From a virus, in IMG/VR virus record IMGVR_UViG_3300009164_000014, positions 1 through 37,353 of that record: DNA of 37,353 nt; one strand, 5' to 3'. The position numbers and the translations under genes were made by a program. Under the pieces are notes generated by a model. It was given only the letters and a program-made list of their open reading frames with translations. It searched no databases and had not been told where the DNA came from. Below are positions 7,773 through 13,886 of the stretch, piece after piece; positions within the stretch are counted from its first letter, which is position 1, and each line of letters opens with the position of its first letter.

Positions 7773-9032
7773 TTAGTATCCTGATATAACATCTAAAACT
7801 TCGTGATCATCATCTTCGTAGTCTTGCTGGTAGTTACTCATAGCAAGTTGGTCAACGTAGGCAAGGGAGTCAATCAAGTCATCGTGTACGCCTGTGGCAG
7901 GGAACATGATGTACTGATCCTCAAACTGTTTCCAATCCTCATCTACGTTCAAGGAGATTCTACCGTGCTCAAACCTACCTTGTAAGGCCCATACAACACG
8001 ATCAGTCTTCTTTTTGTTACCGTGAGTCAGGTCATGGATGTGGGTGTAGACGTTGTTCTTTCTCATCAAGTCCTGAAGGTAGTGCATCACAGCATTCTTC
8101 AAGGCTCCTCGCTCGATACCGACAGCTACAGGCTGATACTCCTTGACAGCTAGTAGGATCTTAGAGGCAGTCTCTCTGATGTCCCAACGTCCGTGGATGA
8201 TCTTCTTGACCCACCAGTCACCGTTGTCTAGTATCTTGCAGACAGTGATCGCTGATTCATCCAACCTTTTCTTAGAGGCTCCCGCGTTCTTAGCCACGTC
8301 CTCAAACCCTGCCAAGTCAATCGCAATGACGTAATCACCATAGTTAGGCTCATCTTTGTACTTTAACCATTCTTCTTTAAATAAGTCAGATCCAGCTGTA
8401 TCGAAGCTAGACAAATATTCCTGCTTGAAGGCGAAGGAGCTTAGAGTTCTCTTAGCAGCTTCAATCTCTTTAGGGTCGATAGTCTCGTTATCTTGGGTAG
8501 TGAAGTGCCATGACTTCCACTCTTCGTCTGTCTCTTCTTGACCGAGGTTGAACAGATCGTAGAACCAGTTACGTCCACTTGGTGTCGAGATGAACAGTGC
8601 TCTACCCTTCTTGTCGGACAAGGAAGCTCGTATGATCTTCTGCCACGTGTCTTCCTTAATAAAGGCACACTCATCTAAGACTACGTAGGTGAGTGATACA
8701 CCACGTAGAGAGTCAGGATTATCAGCACCTCGAACAAGTATTTTGCGGCCATTTATCAGAGTGATCTCAAGGTTATTTACGTGAGAGGTCTTGATGACTG
8801 GCCTACCTAGGTCTAGCAAGAGATCCCACATAATAGTTCTAGCTTGTCCTAGGGTGGGTGCTATGTACATCACAGCTGAGCCTTCAGGACAGTTCAGAGC
8901 TTCAATGAGCAGGGTCACTGCGGAGAGCCTAGACTTACCACAGCGACGCCCTGCTGCAACTACTTTAAAGCGATGCTTATCAGCGAATACTGACTGCTGC
9001 CACTTCAGGAGTTCAAAGTTAAGACTCGTCAT
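7773..9032 (-). CDS. terL: Terminase large subunit
   Basis: This 419-residue packaging motor couples ATP hydrolysis to DNA translocation into the prohead and cuts the concatemer. Walker A is GRRCGKS (28-34) and Walker B is YVVLDE (116-121, ending D120-E121). A coupling-type FISTPSG sits near 148-154. The nuclease half has IAIDLAG (D239), VGIERG (E307) and HDDLIDS (D384, D385, D388), the acidic residues expected of an RNase H-fold nuclease. Length fits the compact P22/phi29-type large subunits rather than T7 gp19 (about 586). The start overlaps the small-subunit gene by 14 bases. Confidence 0.95.
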   Translation of the reverse strand: MTSLNFELLKWQQSVFADKHRFKVVAAGRRCGKSRLSAVTLLIEALNCPEGSAVMYIAPTLGQARTIMWDLLLDLGRPVIKTSHVNNLEITLINGRKILVRGADNPDSLRGVSLTYVVLDECAFIKEDTWQKIIRASLSDKKGRALFISTPSGRNWFYDLFNLGQEETDEEWKSWHFTTQDNETIDPKEIEAAKRTLSSFAFKQEYLSSFDTAGSDLFKEEWLKYKDEPNYGDYVIAIDLAGFEDVAKNAGASKKRLDESAITVCKILDNGDWWVKKIIHGRWDIRETASKILLAVKEYQPVAVGIERGALKNAVMHYLQDLMRKNNVYTHIHDLTHGNKKKTDRVVWALQGRFEHGRISLNVDEDWKQFEDQYIMFPATGVHDDLIDSLAYVDQLAMSNYQQDYEDDDHEVLDVISGY

Positions 9033-9432
9033 CTTCTTTGACCTCTACGTCAGTTATATCGTAAACTACTTCCTCGGTCTGCACAGAAGGAGAAGTAAGC
9101 CCAGTAATATTAATACTGATCTGCGGAGCGTTACCACCATTGTTACCTTTAGCCGTATCAAACGCTGAAGCAGGAACTATACGGTCAAGGACTAACTTCA
9201 TAGCAGCCATCTGACCAGCATGATCATCATTGAGAGCTATCTCGAATACTTTCTCTAAGACCTTAGCTGACTTAGGGGAAGCTAGCATACGAGCCTTGTA
9301 CTCGTTAAGGATAGCTGCATCACCCTTAGGTCTACCCCTTAGCTCTCTGCTGCCCCTCTTCTTGGCTACGATCTCACCCTTCTTGGGCCTACCTGCCTTA
9401 CGTTTTACTACTTCTTGTTGCTGCTGTTCCAT
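9019..9432 (-). CDS. terS: Terminase small subunit
   Basis: This is a 137-residue protein directly upstream of and overlapping terL. It probably recognises phage DNA and starts packaging. Residues 12-40 hold two AT-hook-like clusters (AGRPKKG and RGRPKGD) in a very basic context, fitting DNA binding. Residues about 45-87 are helical (EYKARMLASPKSAKVLEKVF, then HAGQMAAMKLVLDRIVP), the oligomerisation-type core seen in podovirus small terminases. The C-terminal ISINITGL strand and an acidic end are also typical. The call rests on pattern and gene order. Confidence 0.85.
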   Translation of the reverse strand: MEQQQQEVVKRKAGRPKKGEIVAKKRGSRELRGRPKGDAAILNEYKARMLASPKSAKVLEKVFEIALNDDHAGQMAAMKLVLDRIVPASAFDTAKGNNGGNAPQISINITGLTSPSVQTEEVVYDITDVEVKEDDES

Positions 9433-9464
9433 CTTTACCCTTATTTGGAGATGTTGATACTTTA

Positions 9465-9806
9465 TTATGTAGGTATCTTTATGAAACGCCCAGAAGCAAT
9501 TAAATCTTTAACTTGTTTATAAGTAAGGTTTAACTCCTCTTGAGCACATGTAATGGAGGGGTATGCAATCCTTGACTCCATATCTATCAAACCCTTAGAG
9601 TTAACCCTTGCAGCTGCTTTAAGACCTCTCTGTCTTTTAGTAGCGTTAGCCACTAAAGCTTCTGGTGGTAACCAATGTTTAGGTACTGCTCTAATAGAGA
9701 CATTAGTAGGCTTCCACCAACGTCTTTTATCTGCATCCCATTTACATCTCAATGCTTTAGCTTTGTCTGCTTCTTCTTGCGGTACGTTTAACCAGTGTGT
9801 ATTCAT
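9465..9806 (-). CDS. DUF5710-type protein with a C-terminal helical region
   Basis: This 113-residue protein is the first clear gene of the leftward arm. Residues 4-34 (HWLNVPQEEADKAKALRCKW, then DADKRRWWKP) match the DUF5710 pattern LNVPxxEkxxAKxLGxxWdxxxkxWyxp, a small domain often fused to DNA-processing proteins. Residues 80-113 (YPSITCAQEELNLTYKQVKD) resemble a helix-turn-helix-like unit found in HNH-type or homing proteins that read DNA. The middle is basic. No catalytic residues are evident. The ATG at 9806 lacks a strong ribosome site; a hairpin lies just upstream. It may be a nucleic-acid-binding regulator. Confidence 0.7.
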   Translation of the reverse strand: MNTHWLNVPQEEADKAKALRCKWDADKRRWWKPTNVSIRAVPKHWLPPEALVANATKRQRGLKAAARVNSKGLIDMESRIAYPSITCAQEELNLTYKQVKDLIASGRFIKIPT

Positions 9807-9827
9807 TTTTAAAAGTTAAGTTACGTA

Positions 9828-9860
9828 CTTTAAAGACTAGGCCGTAAGGCCTCTTTAAAG
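9828..9860. promoter_or_regulatory. Nested hairpin upstream of the leftward arm
   Basis: AGGCC (9839-9843) and GGCCT (9848-9852) pair around a GTAA loop. They are flanked by CTTTAAAG at 9828-9835 and again at 9853-9860, which also pair. The structure sits 22 bases ahead of the ATG at 9806. It has no U-run after it in either direction, so a leader structure or protein site is likelier than a terminator. Confidence 0.55.
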
Positions 9861-9931
9861 GGGGAATCTAGATGAACCCTTAATTCACCCTTATTCCCTC
9901 TTGTGTCCGTCTTCAAAGTACTCTGTTTCAT
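9830..9931 (-). CDS. Possible 33-residue leader ORF
   Basis: An ATG at 9931 follows GGGGAA at short spacing and opens a 33-codon frame, beginning MKQSTLKTDTRGNKGE and ending in the hairpin at 9828-9860. It lies downstream of the leftward promoter and upstream of the DUF5710 gene. The predicted product is basic with no known motif. It may be a real small gene, a leader peptide or chance. Confidence 0.25.
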   Translation of the reverse strand: MKQSTLKTDTRGNKGELRVHLDSPFKEALRPSL

Positions 9932-9975
9932 CTGAGTTCCCCACCTAAGTCTGCCTAGTTACATTAGGTATACGA

Positions 9976-10004
9976 ACTTTATCAGATTTCTTCTTAAAAG
10001 TCAA
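9976..10004 (-). promoter_or_regulatory. Sigma-70 promoter of the leftward arm
   Basis: On the minus strand: TTGACT (complement of 9999-10004), a 17-base spacer, TAAAGT (complement of 9976-9981). The match is five of six and four of six. It points toward the DUF5710, terminase and portal genes and would leave a leader of about 160 bases containing the hairpin at 9828-9860. Confidence 0.65.
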
Positions 10005-10480
10005 TACTTATTTTCATTTATTTACCCTTATCTGTCTACTATCTTCATAGGGCCTTGTGTCCACATCATAGACTCAAGTGGGCTATGCCAGCGCTCCTGT
10101 GTACACTTTGTAGTCTCCTTTTCTCCAATGATCTAACCTGTCCCCAATTAATTAGTTAACTTCTTTGATTTCATTAGACTTTTTAGTCATGATGTCTTTT
10201 TTCTTTATTCCTCTTTTTTGTGTACTTTAGAGGGTACTGCAAAAGTAAAACTATAGAGCTACCCCTCCCCCCCTATAAAGTAAGCACTAACTAACTAACA
10301 AGTGTTGTATTTACACCACAGTAGCTCCATAGTGTTGTATAAAAGAGACAAAGTAACACGTGTGTAGGGCAATGTAGCACCTATTATGTACTACTTAGGG
10401 TAAACACCTAGTTACTGAAGTGTGGTAAGAAAACAACAGTCAGTTTAGTGTAAGCAAATCTGCACCAAAAGAGTAACAAG

Positions 10481-10489
10481 TTATCCACA
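10481..10489 (+). promoter_or_regulatory. DnaA box (TTATCCACA)
   Basis: TTATCCACA is the perfect consensus 9-mer bound by bacterial DnaA. One copy occurs, eight bases before the TGCATC iterons, in AT-rich sequence. A single 9-mer can arise by chance, but its place in the only large intergenic region next to iterons supports an origin role. Confidence 0.5.
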
Positions 10490-10496
10490 ATGTATT

Positions 10497-10531
10497 CATA
10501 TCGGTGCATCTATGCATCATATCAGTGCATC
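10497..10531. repeat. TGCATC iterons, candidate origin element
   Basis: CATATCRGTGCATC occurs at 10497-10510 (R=G) and 10518-10531 (R=A), a 21-bp period or two helical turns, with a third core TATGCATCA at 10511-10519 between them. Three phased TGCATC cores beside a DnaA box are arranged like initiator-binding iterons. Confidence 0.6.
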
Positions 10532-10678
10532 AATAGTGTAGTATATAAACAACAGTGTACATTATAGTGTTACATTCTAGGGCTACAGTGTACATTATGC
10601 ACAATAAAGTATTACATAATCTAAGCTGGCACAATACGTGCAATACAATAACGTCAACAACTAATCAAGGAATCTATC

Positions 10679-10756
10679 ATGCACGAATTTATTGATCGCG
10701 TCATTCTACCAGTACTAGGGTTTATCGCTATACTAGTAGTGTGGTTAACACTGTAA
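10679..10756 (+). CDS. 25-residue single-helix membrane peptide
   Basis: ATG at 10679 has AAGGA seven bases upstream (10667-10671). The product MHEFIDRVILPVLGFIAILV plus five residues is a short charged head followed by one hydrophobic helix of about 17 residues, so it should insert in the inner membrane. It is the first frame of the rightward arm and shares the leader block TCAACAACTWATCAAGG with the next gene, which argues that it is translated. Function unknown; an early host-takeover or membrane effector is possible. Confidence 0.55.
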   Translation: MHEFIDRVILPVLGFIAILVVWLTL

Positions 10757-10775
10757 ACTAATCATTGTCTCAACA

Positions 10776-10793
10776 ACTTATCAAGGATCGATA
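10776..10793 (+). repeat. 18-bp ribosome-site leader repeat, copy 1
   Basis: ACTTATCAAGGATCGATA occurs exactly here and at 11770-11787, each time placing AAGGA just before a start codon. Shorter versions (ACTAATCAAGG) precede the genes at 10679 and 11547. Confidence 0.85.
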
Positions 10794-10797
10794 CATC

Positions 10798-11532
10798 ATG
10801 ACACAATCTAAATTCAAGCGCTCAAAAAATCTATTGTCTATCAGTGCCGATAGCAAGACAATCAAGGGGGAGAAAATTGGGTATCTTACTGGCATTCTGT
10901 ACTTAGCACCGGCGCAAACTACTAAGTACAATACATGTTCAATGGCACATAAGGCACAATGTGCAGTGGCTTGTCTGTACAGTGCCGGACGCGGCGCATT
11001 CAACAATGTGCAACAATCACGCATAGATAAGACACTGTATTTCTTTGAAGATCGTGACGCATTCATGGATCAATTAGTTAAGAATGTTCAAAGCTTGATC
11101 AAAAAAGCTTACGCTAAAAAGCTTGATCCATTAGTCCGATTGAATGGTACGTCCGATATTAAATGGGAAAATATACCCGTCACAATTGACGGCGTCACAT
11201 ACGCTAACATTTTTGAAGCATTCACGAACGTACAATTTTATGACTACACAAAGGACGCGAACCGCAAAGATCTACCCGCAAACTATGATCTAACATTTTC
11301 CTATAGTGGCGTCCCAAGCTTCGCACCATACGTTTTCAAGGCACAATCTAAGGGTATGCGTATGGCCGTCGTTTTCCGCAAAGAATCAAGCATTCCTACA
11401 TTGTTTAAGGGAATTCAAGTAGTATCGGGCGATAACAGTGACGTCCGCCACTTGGACGATCAAGGGGTGATTGTGGGTTTGTATGCTAAGGGCGCGGCTA
11501 AGCGCGATAATACTGGGTTTGTCGTTAACTAA
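10798..11532 (+). CDS. GP88-like early protein
   Basis: This 244-residue protein starts at the ATG at 10798, which has AAGGA ten bases upstream; the frame is open further upstream but has only a TTG. Residues about 29-85 (YLTGILYLAPAQ, then NTCSMAHKAQCAVACLYSAG, RGAFNNVQQSRIDKT and FFEDRDAFM) fit the gp88 family of phage proteins, with a conserved cysteine trio and an RGxxxxxxxxRxxKTxxFF pattern. The remainder (VQFYDYTKD..., LTFSYSGVPSF) is beta-rich. The family has no proven function that I know of. As the first sizeable early gene, it may act on the host or on early phage DNA. Confidence 0.7.
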   Translation: MTQSKFKRSKNLLSISADSKTIKGEKIGYLTGILYLAPAQTTKYNTCSMAHKAQCAVACLYSAGRGAFNNVQQSRIDKTLYFFEDRDAFMDQLVKNVQSLIKKAYAKKLDPLVRLNGTSDIKWENIPVTIDGVTYANIFEAFTNVQFYDYTKDANRKDLPANYDLTFSYSGVPSFAPYVFKAQSKGMRMAVVFRKESSIPTLFKGIQVVSGDNSDVRHLDDQGVIVGLYAKGAAKRDNTGFVVN

Positions 11533-11546
11533 TCAAGGGGTTTAAC

Positions 11547-11708
11547 ATGTACAGAATTCAAGCTTATAACGTCAAAAATCAACGTACGGAGATTATCATT
11601 GTGCATTCAATGGTAGATCGTGATTCTACAATCAAGGGTTTAAGGGCTAATCTAGATTATGGTTTAATCACATTCGAATATAGTCCTAGGAATGCATTCT
11701 ATCGGTAA
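11547..11708 (+). CDS. 53-residue early protein, unknown
   Basis: ATG at 11547 lies 14 bases after the stop of the GP88-like gene, with AAGGGG seven bases upstream. The product, starting MYRIQAYNVKNQRTEIIIVH, is predicted to form a small strand-rich fold with a central helix (SMVDRDSTIKGLRANLD). No known motif. Tight spacing and the shared ATCAAGG leader show it belongs to the early operon. Confidence 0.6.
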   Translation: MYRIQAYNVKNQRTEIIIVHSMVDRDSTIKGLRANLDYGLITFEYSPRNAFYR

Positions 11709-11728
11709 ACTGTAGAATTCTCTTATAG

Positions 11729-11746
11729 GGCATTGTTTACAGTGCC
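11729..11746 (+). terminator. Small hairpin between early genes (attenuator-like)
   Basis: GGCATTG (11729-11735) and CAGTGCC (11740-11746) pair, with one G-T, around TTTA. CTTATAGGG occurs on both sides (11722-11730 and 11746-11754). There is no uninterrupted T-run after it, so weak termination or attenuation is only possible. Confidence 0.3.
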
Positions 11747-11769
11747 TTATAGGGGTTATTTTGCCCGTC

Positions 11770-11787
11770 ACTTATCAAGGATCGATA
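11770..11787 (+). repeat. 18-bp ribosome-site leader repeat, copy 2
   Basis: Exact copy of 10776-10793. Here AAGGA (11777-11781) lies five bases before the ATG at 11787, which settles the start of that gene over a TTG upstream. Confidence 0.85.
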
Positions 11788-11993
11788 TGTTAGTTTTTAA
11801 TTACGAATCTAAAAAAGCATTGAAAGAAAATGTAGGTAAACCATTGCGCTACATTGAAACGTCCATGTTCGGGCCAGAGTATCGGGACAATGGTACTCTT
11901 ACGGGCGCGAATCGTCCGCATATCACCCACAAAGGGCGCGAGTTCTTTGCTAATGTGATAATGCGTGATGGATTGATTGTCTCAGTAAAATAA
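11787..11993 (+). CDS. 68-residue early protein, unknown
   Basis: The ATG at 11787 is set by the repeated AAGGATCGAT leader. The product (MLVFNYESKKALKENVGKPL at the start) is basic, with a helical N-terminal half and a HITHKGREFFANVIMRDGLI segment resembling short beta-rich domains. I recognise no family. It lies in the early block between the 53-residue gene and the DUF6927-like gene, in the same direction. Confidence 0.65.
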   Translation: MLVFNYESKKALKENVGKPLRYIETSMFGPEYRDNGTLTGANRPHITHKGREFFANVIMRDGLIVSVK

Positions 11994-12003
11994 GGGGAAT
12001 AAT

Positions 12004-12444
12004 ATGGGATGGACATTTTTTAACGCTAGTGGCAAACCTAGTGAGATTATCACGCGTGAATTCACGCAAGTGCCTAGTGAAAAATACCCTAGTGAATTCA
12101 AAGTGCTAGATCAATCAACGCGCGGACGCGTATGGTATGGCGTCATTCAATCAACAAACCCTGAGGGGATAAAACGGGTTTACGGGATGATTGTTTTATG
12201 GACACTGCGTAGGGGTGAATTCGGATACAAGGAATTGAGCGAAGATATGGGGCCATATTACTATGATGCACCATTGCGTATCGTTAACCTATTGGACGAA
12301 CTTTCACCTAATCCCGTAGGATTGTCTGTTAAGTGGCGTCAAAGTGTACGGGACTACCATGCACACCTAAAGATCAAAAAAGTGGCTAAAAACGCCCTTA
12401 AAATCAGTTTAAACAGTACTTTTCAAGGGGTATGCAATGCGTAA
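12004..12444 (+). CDS. DUF6927-like early protein
   Basis: This 146-residue protein begins MGWTFFNASGKPSEIITREF. The MGWTF opening, a central RVWYGVIQST...RVYGMIVLW strand pair, an EDMGPYYYDAPLRIVNLLDE segment and a basic tail agree with DUF6927-type phage proteins as I remember them; the match is not certain. Tyr- and Trp-rich beta-hairpins suggest a compact single domain. AAGGGG stands six bases before the ATG. The last eight bases overlap the next gene. Likely an early accessory protein of unknown role. Confidence 0.65.
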   Translation: MGWTFFNASGKPSEIITREFTQVPSEKYPSEFKVLDQSTRGRVWYGVIQSTNPEGIKRVYGMIVLWTLRRGEFGYKELSEDMGPYYYDAPLRIVNLLDELSPNPVGLSVKWRQSVRDYHAHLKIKKVAKNALKISLNSTFQGVCNA

Positions 12445-12673
12445 ACGTAAAATGACACTTAAAGAGACAATCCAAGAATCATTTTTGGATTATGTGAATA
12501 ATTATTTGACGATCACTACATTCGCGGAGCATAAGGGTTTAACCTATGATGAAGCGGAGGATCTGATTCGCATGGGGCGTAAGCTTCATGAAAGGATTGT
12601 CGAAGAGAATCAACAATTCATGCGTGATCATTTTCAGATTATCCATATCGGAGAAAAACATGTTAAACAATAA
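12437..12673 (+). CDS. Small basic helical protein, unknown
   Basis: This 78-residue protein starts at an ATG with AAGGGG eight bases upstream, inside the end of the preceding gene. It is mainly helical; residues 22-50 (YLTITTFAEHKGLTYDEAED, then LIRMGRKLHE) look like a helix-turn-helix, with the TFAEHKGLTYDEAEDLIRMG part similar to small phage DNA-binding modules. It may be an early regulator, but there is no firm family match. Its end overlaps the following gene by 14 bases. Confidence 0.65.
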   Translation: MRKRKMTLKETIQESFLDYVNNYLTITTFAEHKGLTYDEAEDLIRMGRKLHERIVEENQQFMRDHFQIIHIGEKHVKQ

Positions 12674-12920
12674 CGATTTTACGGCCCTTGAACGTCGATT
12701 ATGGCGCGAGGGTAACCCATTGGCTGATGAACTAGCATCAACACGCGATGAACTTAGGGCATTGACTAGTCAAATTAATGTAGTAGTTACAAAGTACTCA
12801 AAATTCATCAATGAACTTGCTGATGTTGATGATATTGAATTTTACCGACAATGGGATGATCTATCGGACAAAATAGATGATCTTAGATTTTTATTGGCTA
12901 ATGATCAACAAGAAGGATGA
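12660..12920 (+). CDS. Helical, acidic small protein, unknown
   Basis: The best start is ATG 12660, with GGAGA nine to ten bases before it, giving 86 residues (MLNNNDFTALERRLWREGNP). Two long helices dominate, from about 15 to 45 and 55 to 80 (ELRALTSQINVVVTKYSKFI and DLSDKIDDLRFLLAND). A paired coiled coil is likely. An open frame extends upstream to 12588 without a ribosome site. The gene overlaps its neighbour, implying coupled translation. No family recognised. Confidence 0.6.
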   Translation: MLNNNDFTALERRLWREGNPLADELASTRDELRALTSQINVVVTKYSKFINELADVDDIEFYRQWDDLSDKIDDLRFLLANDQQEG

Positions 12921-12924
12921 CAAA

Positions 12925-13164
12925 ATGACAGAAGCAGAATTTGAAGATCAATTTGACAAGGGAAATCTTGATTGTGAATTTGCAATGTGGATTAGTGAAC
13001 ACTATGATGCATGGTCAAAGGCTAAAATGCTCTCATATTGGGAGGATCCGGACGCATATCAGGAATTCAAGGATTCTATGGTGACTGTTGTGAAAAAACA
13101 ACAGTATTCTCTTGGGCCTAATCCATTGGATAAATTCCCTTCTATGTGGAGCACACTTAAATGA
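12925..13164 (+). CDS. Acidic small protein, unknown
   Basis: ATG 12925 has AAGGA eight bases upstream. The 79-residue product is acidic at its N-terminus (MTEAEFEDQFDKGNLDCEFA) and Trp/Tyr-rich in the middle (MWISEHYDAWSKAKMLSYWE). Such small acidic proteins can be host-protein or DNA mimics, but nothing specific is visible. It ends in an ATGA overlap with a short frame at 13161. Confidence 0.6.
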   Translation: MTEAEFEDQFDKGNLDCEFAMWISEHYDAWSKAKMLSYWEDPDAYQEFKDSMVTVVKKQQYSLGPNPLDKFPSMWSTLK

Positions 13165-13220
13165 CAATCATTATCATTGGCTACTTAGTCGACTTAGTAT
13201 TGGAGCACGACCTATGGTAA
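13161..13220 (+). CDS. Possible 19-residue hydrophobic peptide
   Basis: An ATG overlaps the preceding stop as ATGA and opens a 19-codon frame MTIIIIGYLVDLVLEHDLW that runs into the start of the next gene at 13214. It is hydrophobic enough for a partial membrane helix. Both overlaps suggest it may at least carry ribosomes to the next start; a functional peptide is uncertain. Confidence 0.3.
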   Translation: MTIIIIGYLVDLVLEHDLW

Positions 13221-13375
13221 AAGTTAAATTTAGCGTGTTCTTTGTTCATAACGGAAAATCATCGCCTCTTATCGTCGCAGGTGTTAAAGCATGGCCTCTA
13301 GAAAAAGCTATGGAATACGCTAAAAGATGTGCAGAGATTACTAAACTACAAACAAAGATTGAACCATGCGAATAA
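13214..13375 (+). CDS. 53-residue small protein, unknown
   Basis: The ATG at 13214 has GGAG at 13202-13205, eight bases upstream. The product begins MVKVKFSVFFVHNGKSSPLI, probably two strands, followed by a helix (EKAMEYAKRCAEITKLQ). No known family. It overlaps the next gene by ten bases, in the style of the whole early operon. Confidence 0.55.
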   Translation: MVKVKFSVFFVHNGKSSPLIVAGVKAWPLEKAMEYAKRCAEITKLQTKIEPCE

Positions 13376-13497
13376 ACACTACGTGGCCCTTTCCATCTAA
13401 AGATGACCCTCTGACACCTTGGACACCTGAACAAGAGAAGAAGTGGGCAGAGGAACAACTCAAGAATGTACCTGAGAGCCCTTTAATGGGGCTTTAA
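13366..13497 (+). CDS. 43-residue Pro/Trp-rich small protein, unknown
   Basis: ATG 13366 lies inside the end of the previous gene. The product (MRINTTWPFPSKDDPLTPWT and a helical EQEKKWAEEQLKN tail) has four prolines and two tryptophans in its first half. It resembles many short phage accessory proteins with a linear Pro-rich head, but cannot be assigned. A possible terminator hairpin begins within its last codons. Confidence 0.5.
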   Translation: MRINTTWPFPSKDDPLTPWTPEQEKKWAEEQLKNVPESPLMGL

Positions 13498-13509
13498 AGG
13501 CATTATTTT
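13478..13509 (+). terminator. Possible intrinsic terminator of the early block
   Basis: GCC-TTTAA (13478-13486, one bulged C) pairs with TTAAAGGC (13494-13501), and ATTATTTT follows. It overlaps the stop of the 43-residue gene and precedes a 55-bp gap. A second short stem ACCCT/AGGGT lies at about 13520-13533. Weak-to-moderate termination is plausible. Confidence 0.4.
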
Positions 13510-13555
13510 CAACAACTGATACCCTGACTAGGGTGAACCATGAAAGACTCTTAAA

Positions 13556-13831
13556 ATGCACTGCTTGAATTGTGATCGTTTGCTCACGGACTACGAAGCA
13601 ACACGCAAACACGCTATTACATTTAAGTTTTTAGACTTATGTAAAGTTTGTTTTGAAGATGTGAAGACAATCATCCCGACCATTGATCGAAAAGAACTGA
13701 TGACAGATCAAGACTTAGACATGGATGATGATACGGACACCACGGGCAACGAAGTTTCCCTAGAAGACATAGACGCACTATATAGCTATGTAGTAGACTC
13801 TAATGACTCTAGAGATGACTATGAAGTTTAA
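13556..13831 (+). CDS. Small zinc-binding protein (two CxxC)
   Basis: This 91-residue protein has CLNC at 3-6 and CKVC at 29-32, a spacing that can bind one zinc ion. The first 45 residues form the zinc module (DYEATRKHAITFKFLDLC). The rest is very acidic (DQDLDMDDDTDTTGNEVSLE), perhaps a flexible tail that mimics DNA or binds a basic partner. The start has no strong ribosome site. It lies between the early block and a region with inverted repeats, read toward the primase gene. Confidence 0.65.
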   Translation: MHCLNCDRLLTDYEATRKHAITFKFLDLCKVCFEDVKTIIPTIDRKELMTDQDLDMDDDTDTTGNEVSLEDIDALYSYVVDSNDSRDDYEV

Positions 13832-13886
13832 GAACTTCTATGTTAATATACTATTTATATACTACTTAAGAAGAATACTAAGTAGT
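13823..13886. promoter_or_regulatory. Two inverted repeats flanking TATACT boxes
   Basis: GAAGTT/AACTTC form a perfect six-base inverted repeat with a TAAG centre (13823-13838). ACTACTTA (13861-13868) and TAAGTAGT (13879-13886) form a second. Between them are two TATACT boxes (13847-13852 and 13858-13863). No -35 box is well placed. This looks like a regulated promoter or operator for the genes from 13910 onward, by inference only. Confidence 0.45.

Larger units (their letters stand above)
10301..10598. repeat. Cluster of AGTGT repeats upstream of early genes
   Basis: AGTGTTGTAT occurs at 10301-10310 and 10331-10340, and AGTGTAGTAT at 10535-10544. ACAGTGTACATTAT occurs exactly at 10552-10565 and 10585-10598, with AGTGTTACATT between (10566-10576). 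All are in the same orientation, and the exact pairs are 30 and 33 bp apart, about three helical turns. They could be operators, activator sites or part of an origin. Confidence 0.7.
9807..10678. other. Divergent non-coding region: promoters, repeats, candidate origin
   Basis: This 872-bp stretch separates the two arms and has no long open frame. It holds, in order: a hairpin at 9828-9860, a possible 33-codon minus-strand frame (9830-9931), a leftward sigma-70 promoter (9976-10004), a pyrimidine-rich plus strand at 10185-10235, a run of seven C at 10267-10273, many AGTGT motifs from 10301 on, a DnaA box at 10481 and TGCATC iterons at 10497-10531. This is the only large gap in a tightly packed genome, so it is the natural site for origin and control signals. 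Confidence 0.85.

Noticed and set aside
7515-9806. Integrase or repressor genes indicating lysogeny
   Set aside because: No tyrosine or serine recombinase, excisionase or CI-type regulator is present anywhere in the closed genome.
10497-10598. CRISPR-like array
   Set aside because: Repeats are 10-14 bp with irregular spacing and no cas genes; they fit operator or iteron sites.
9807-10678. tRNA gene in the intergenic region
   Set aside because: No cloverleaf with T-loop GGTTCRANYCC and matching acceptor stem could be built on either strand.
12953-12980. TTGACA in the early genes as promoter
   Set aside because: It is inside a coding region and the sequence 16-18 bases downstream has no acceptable -10 box.
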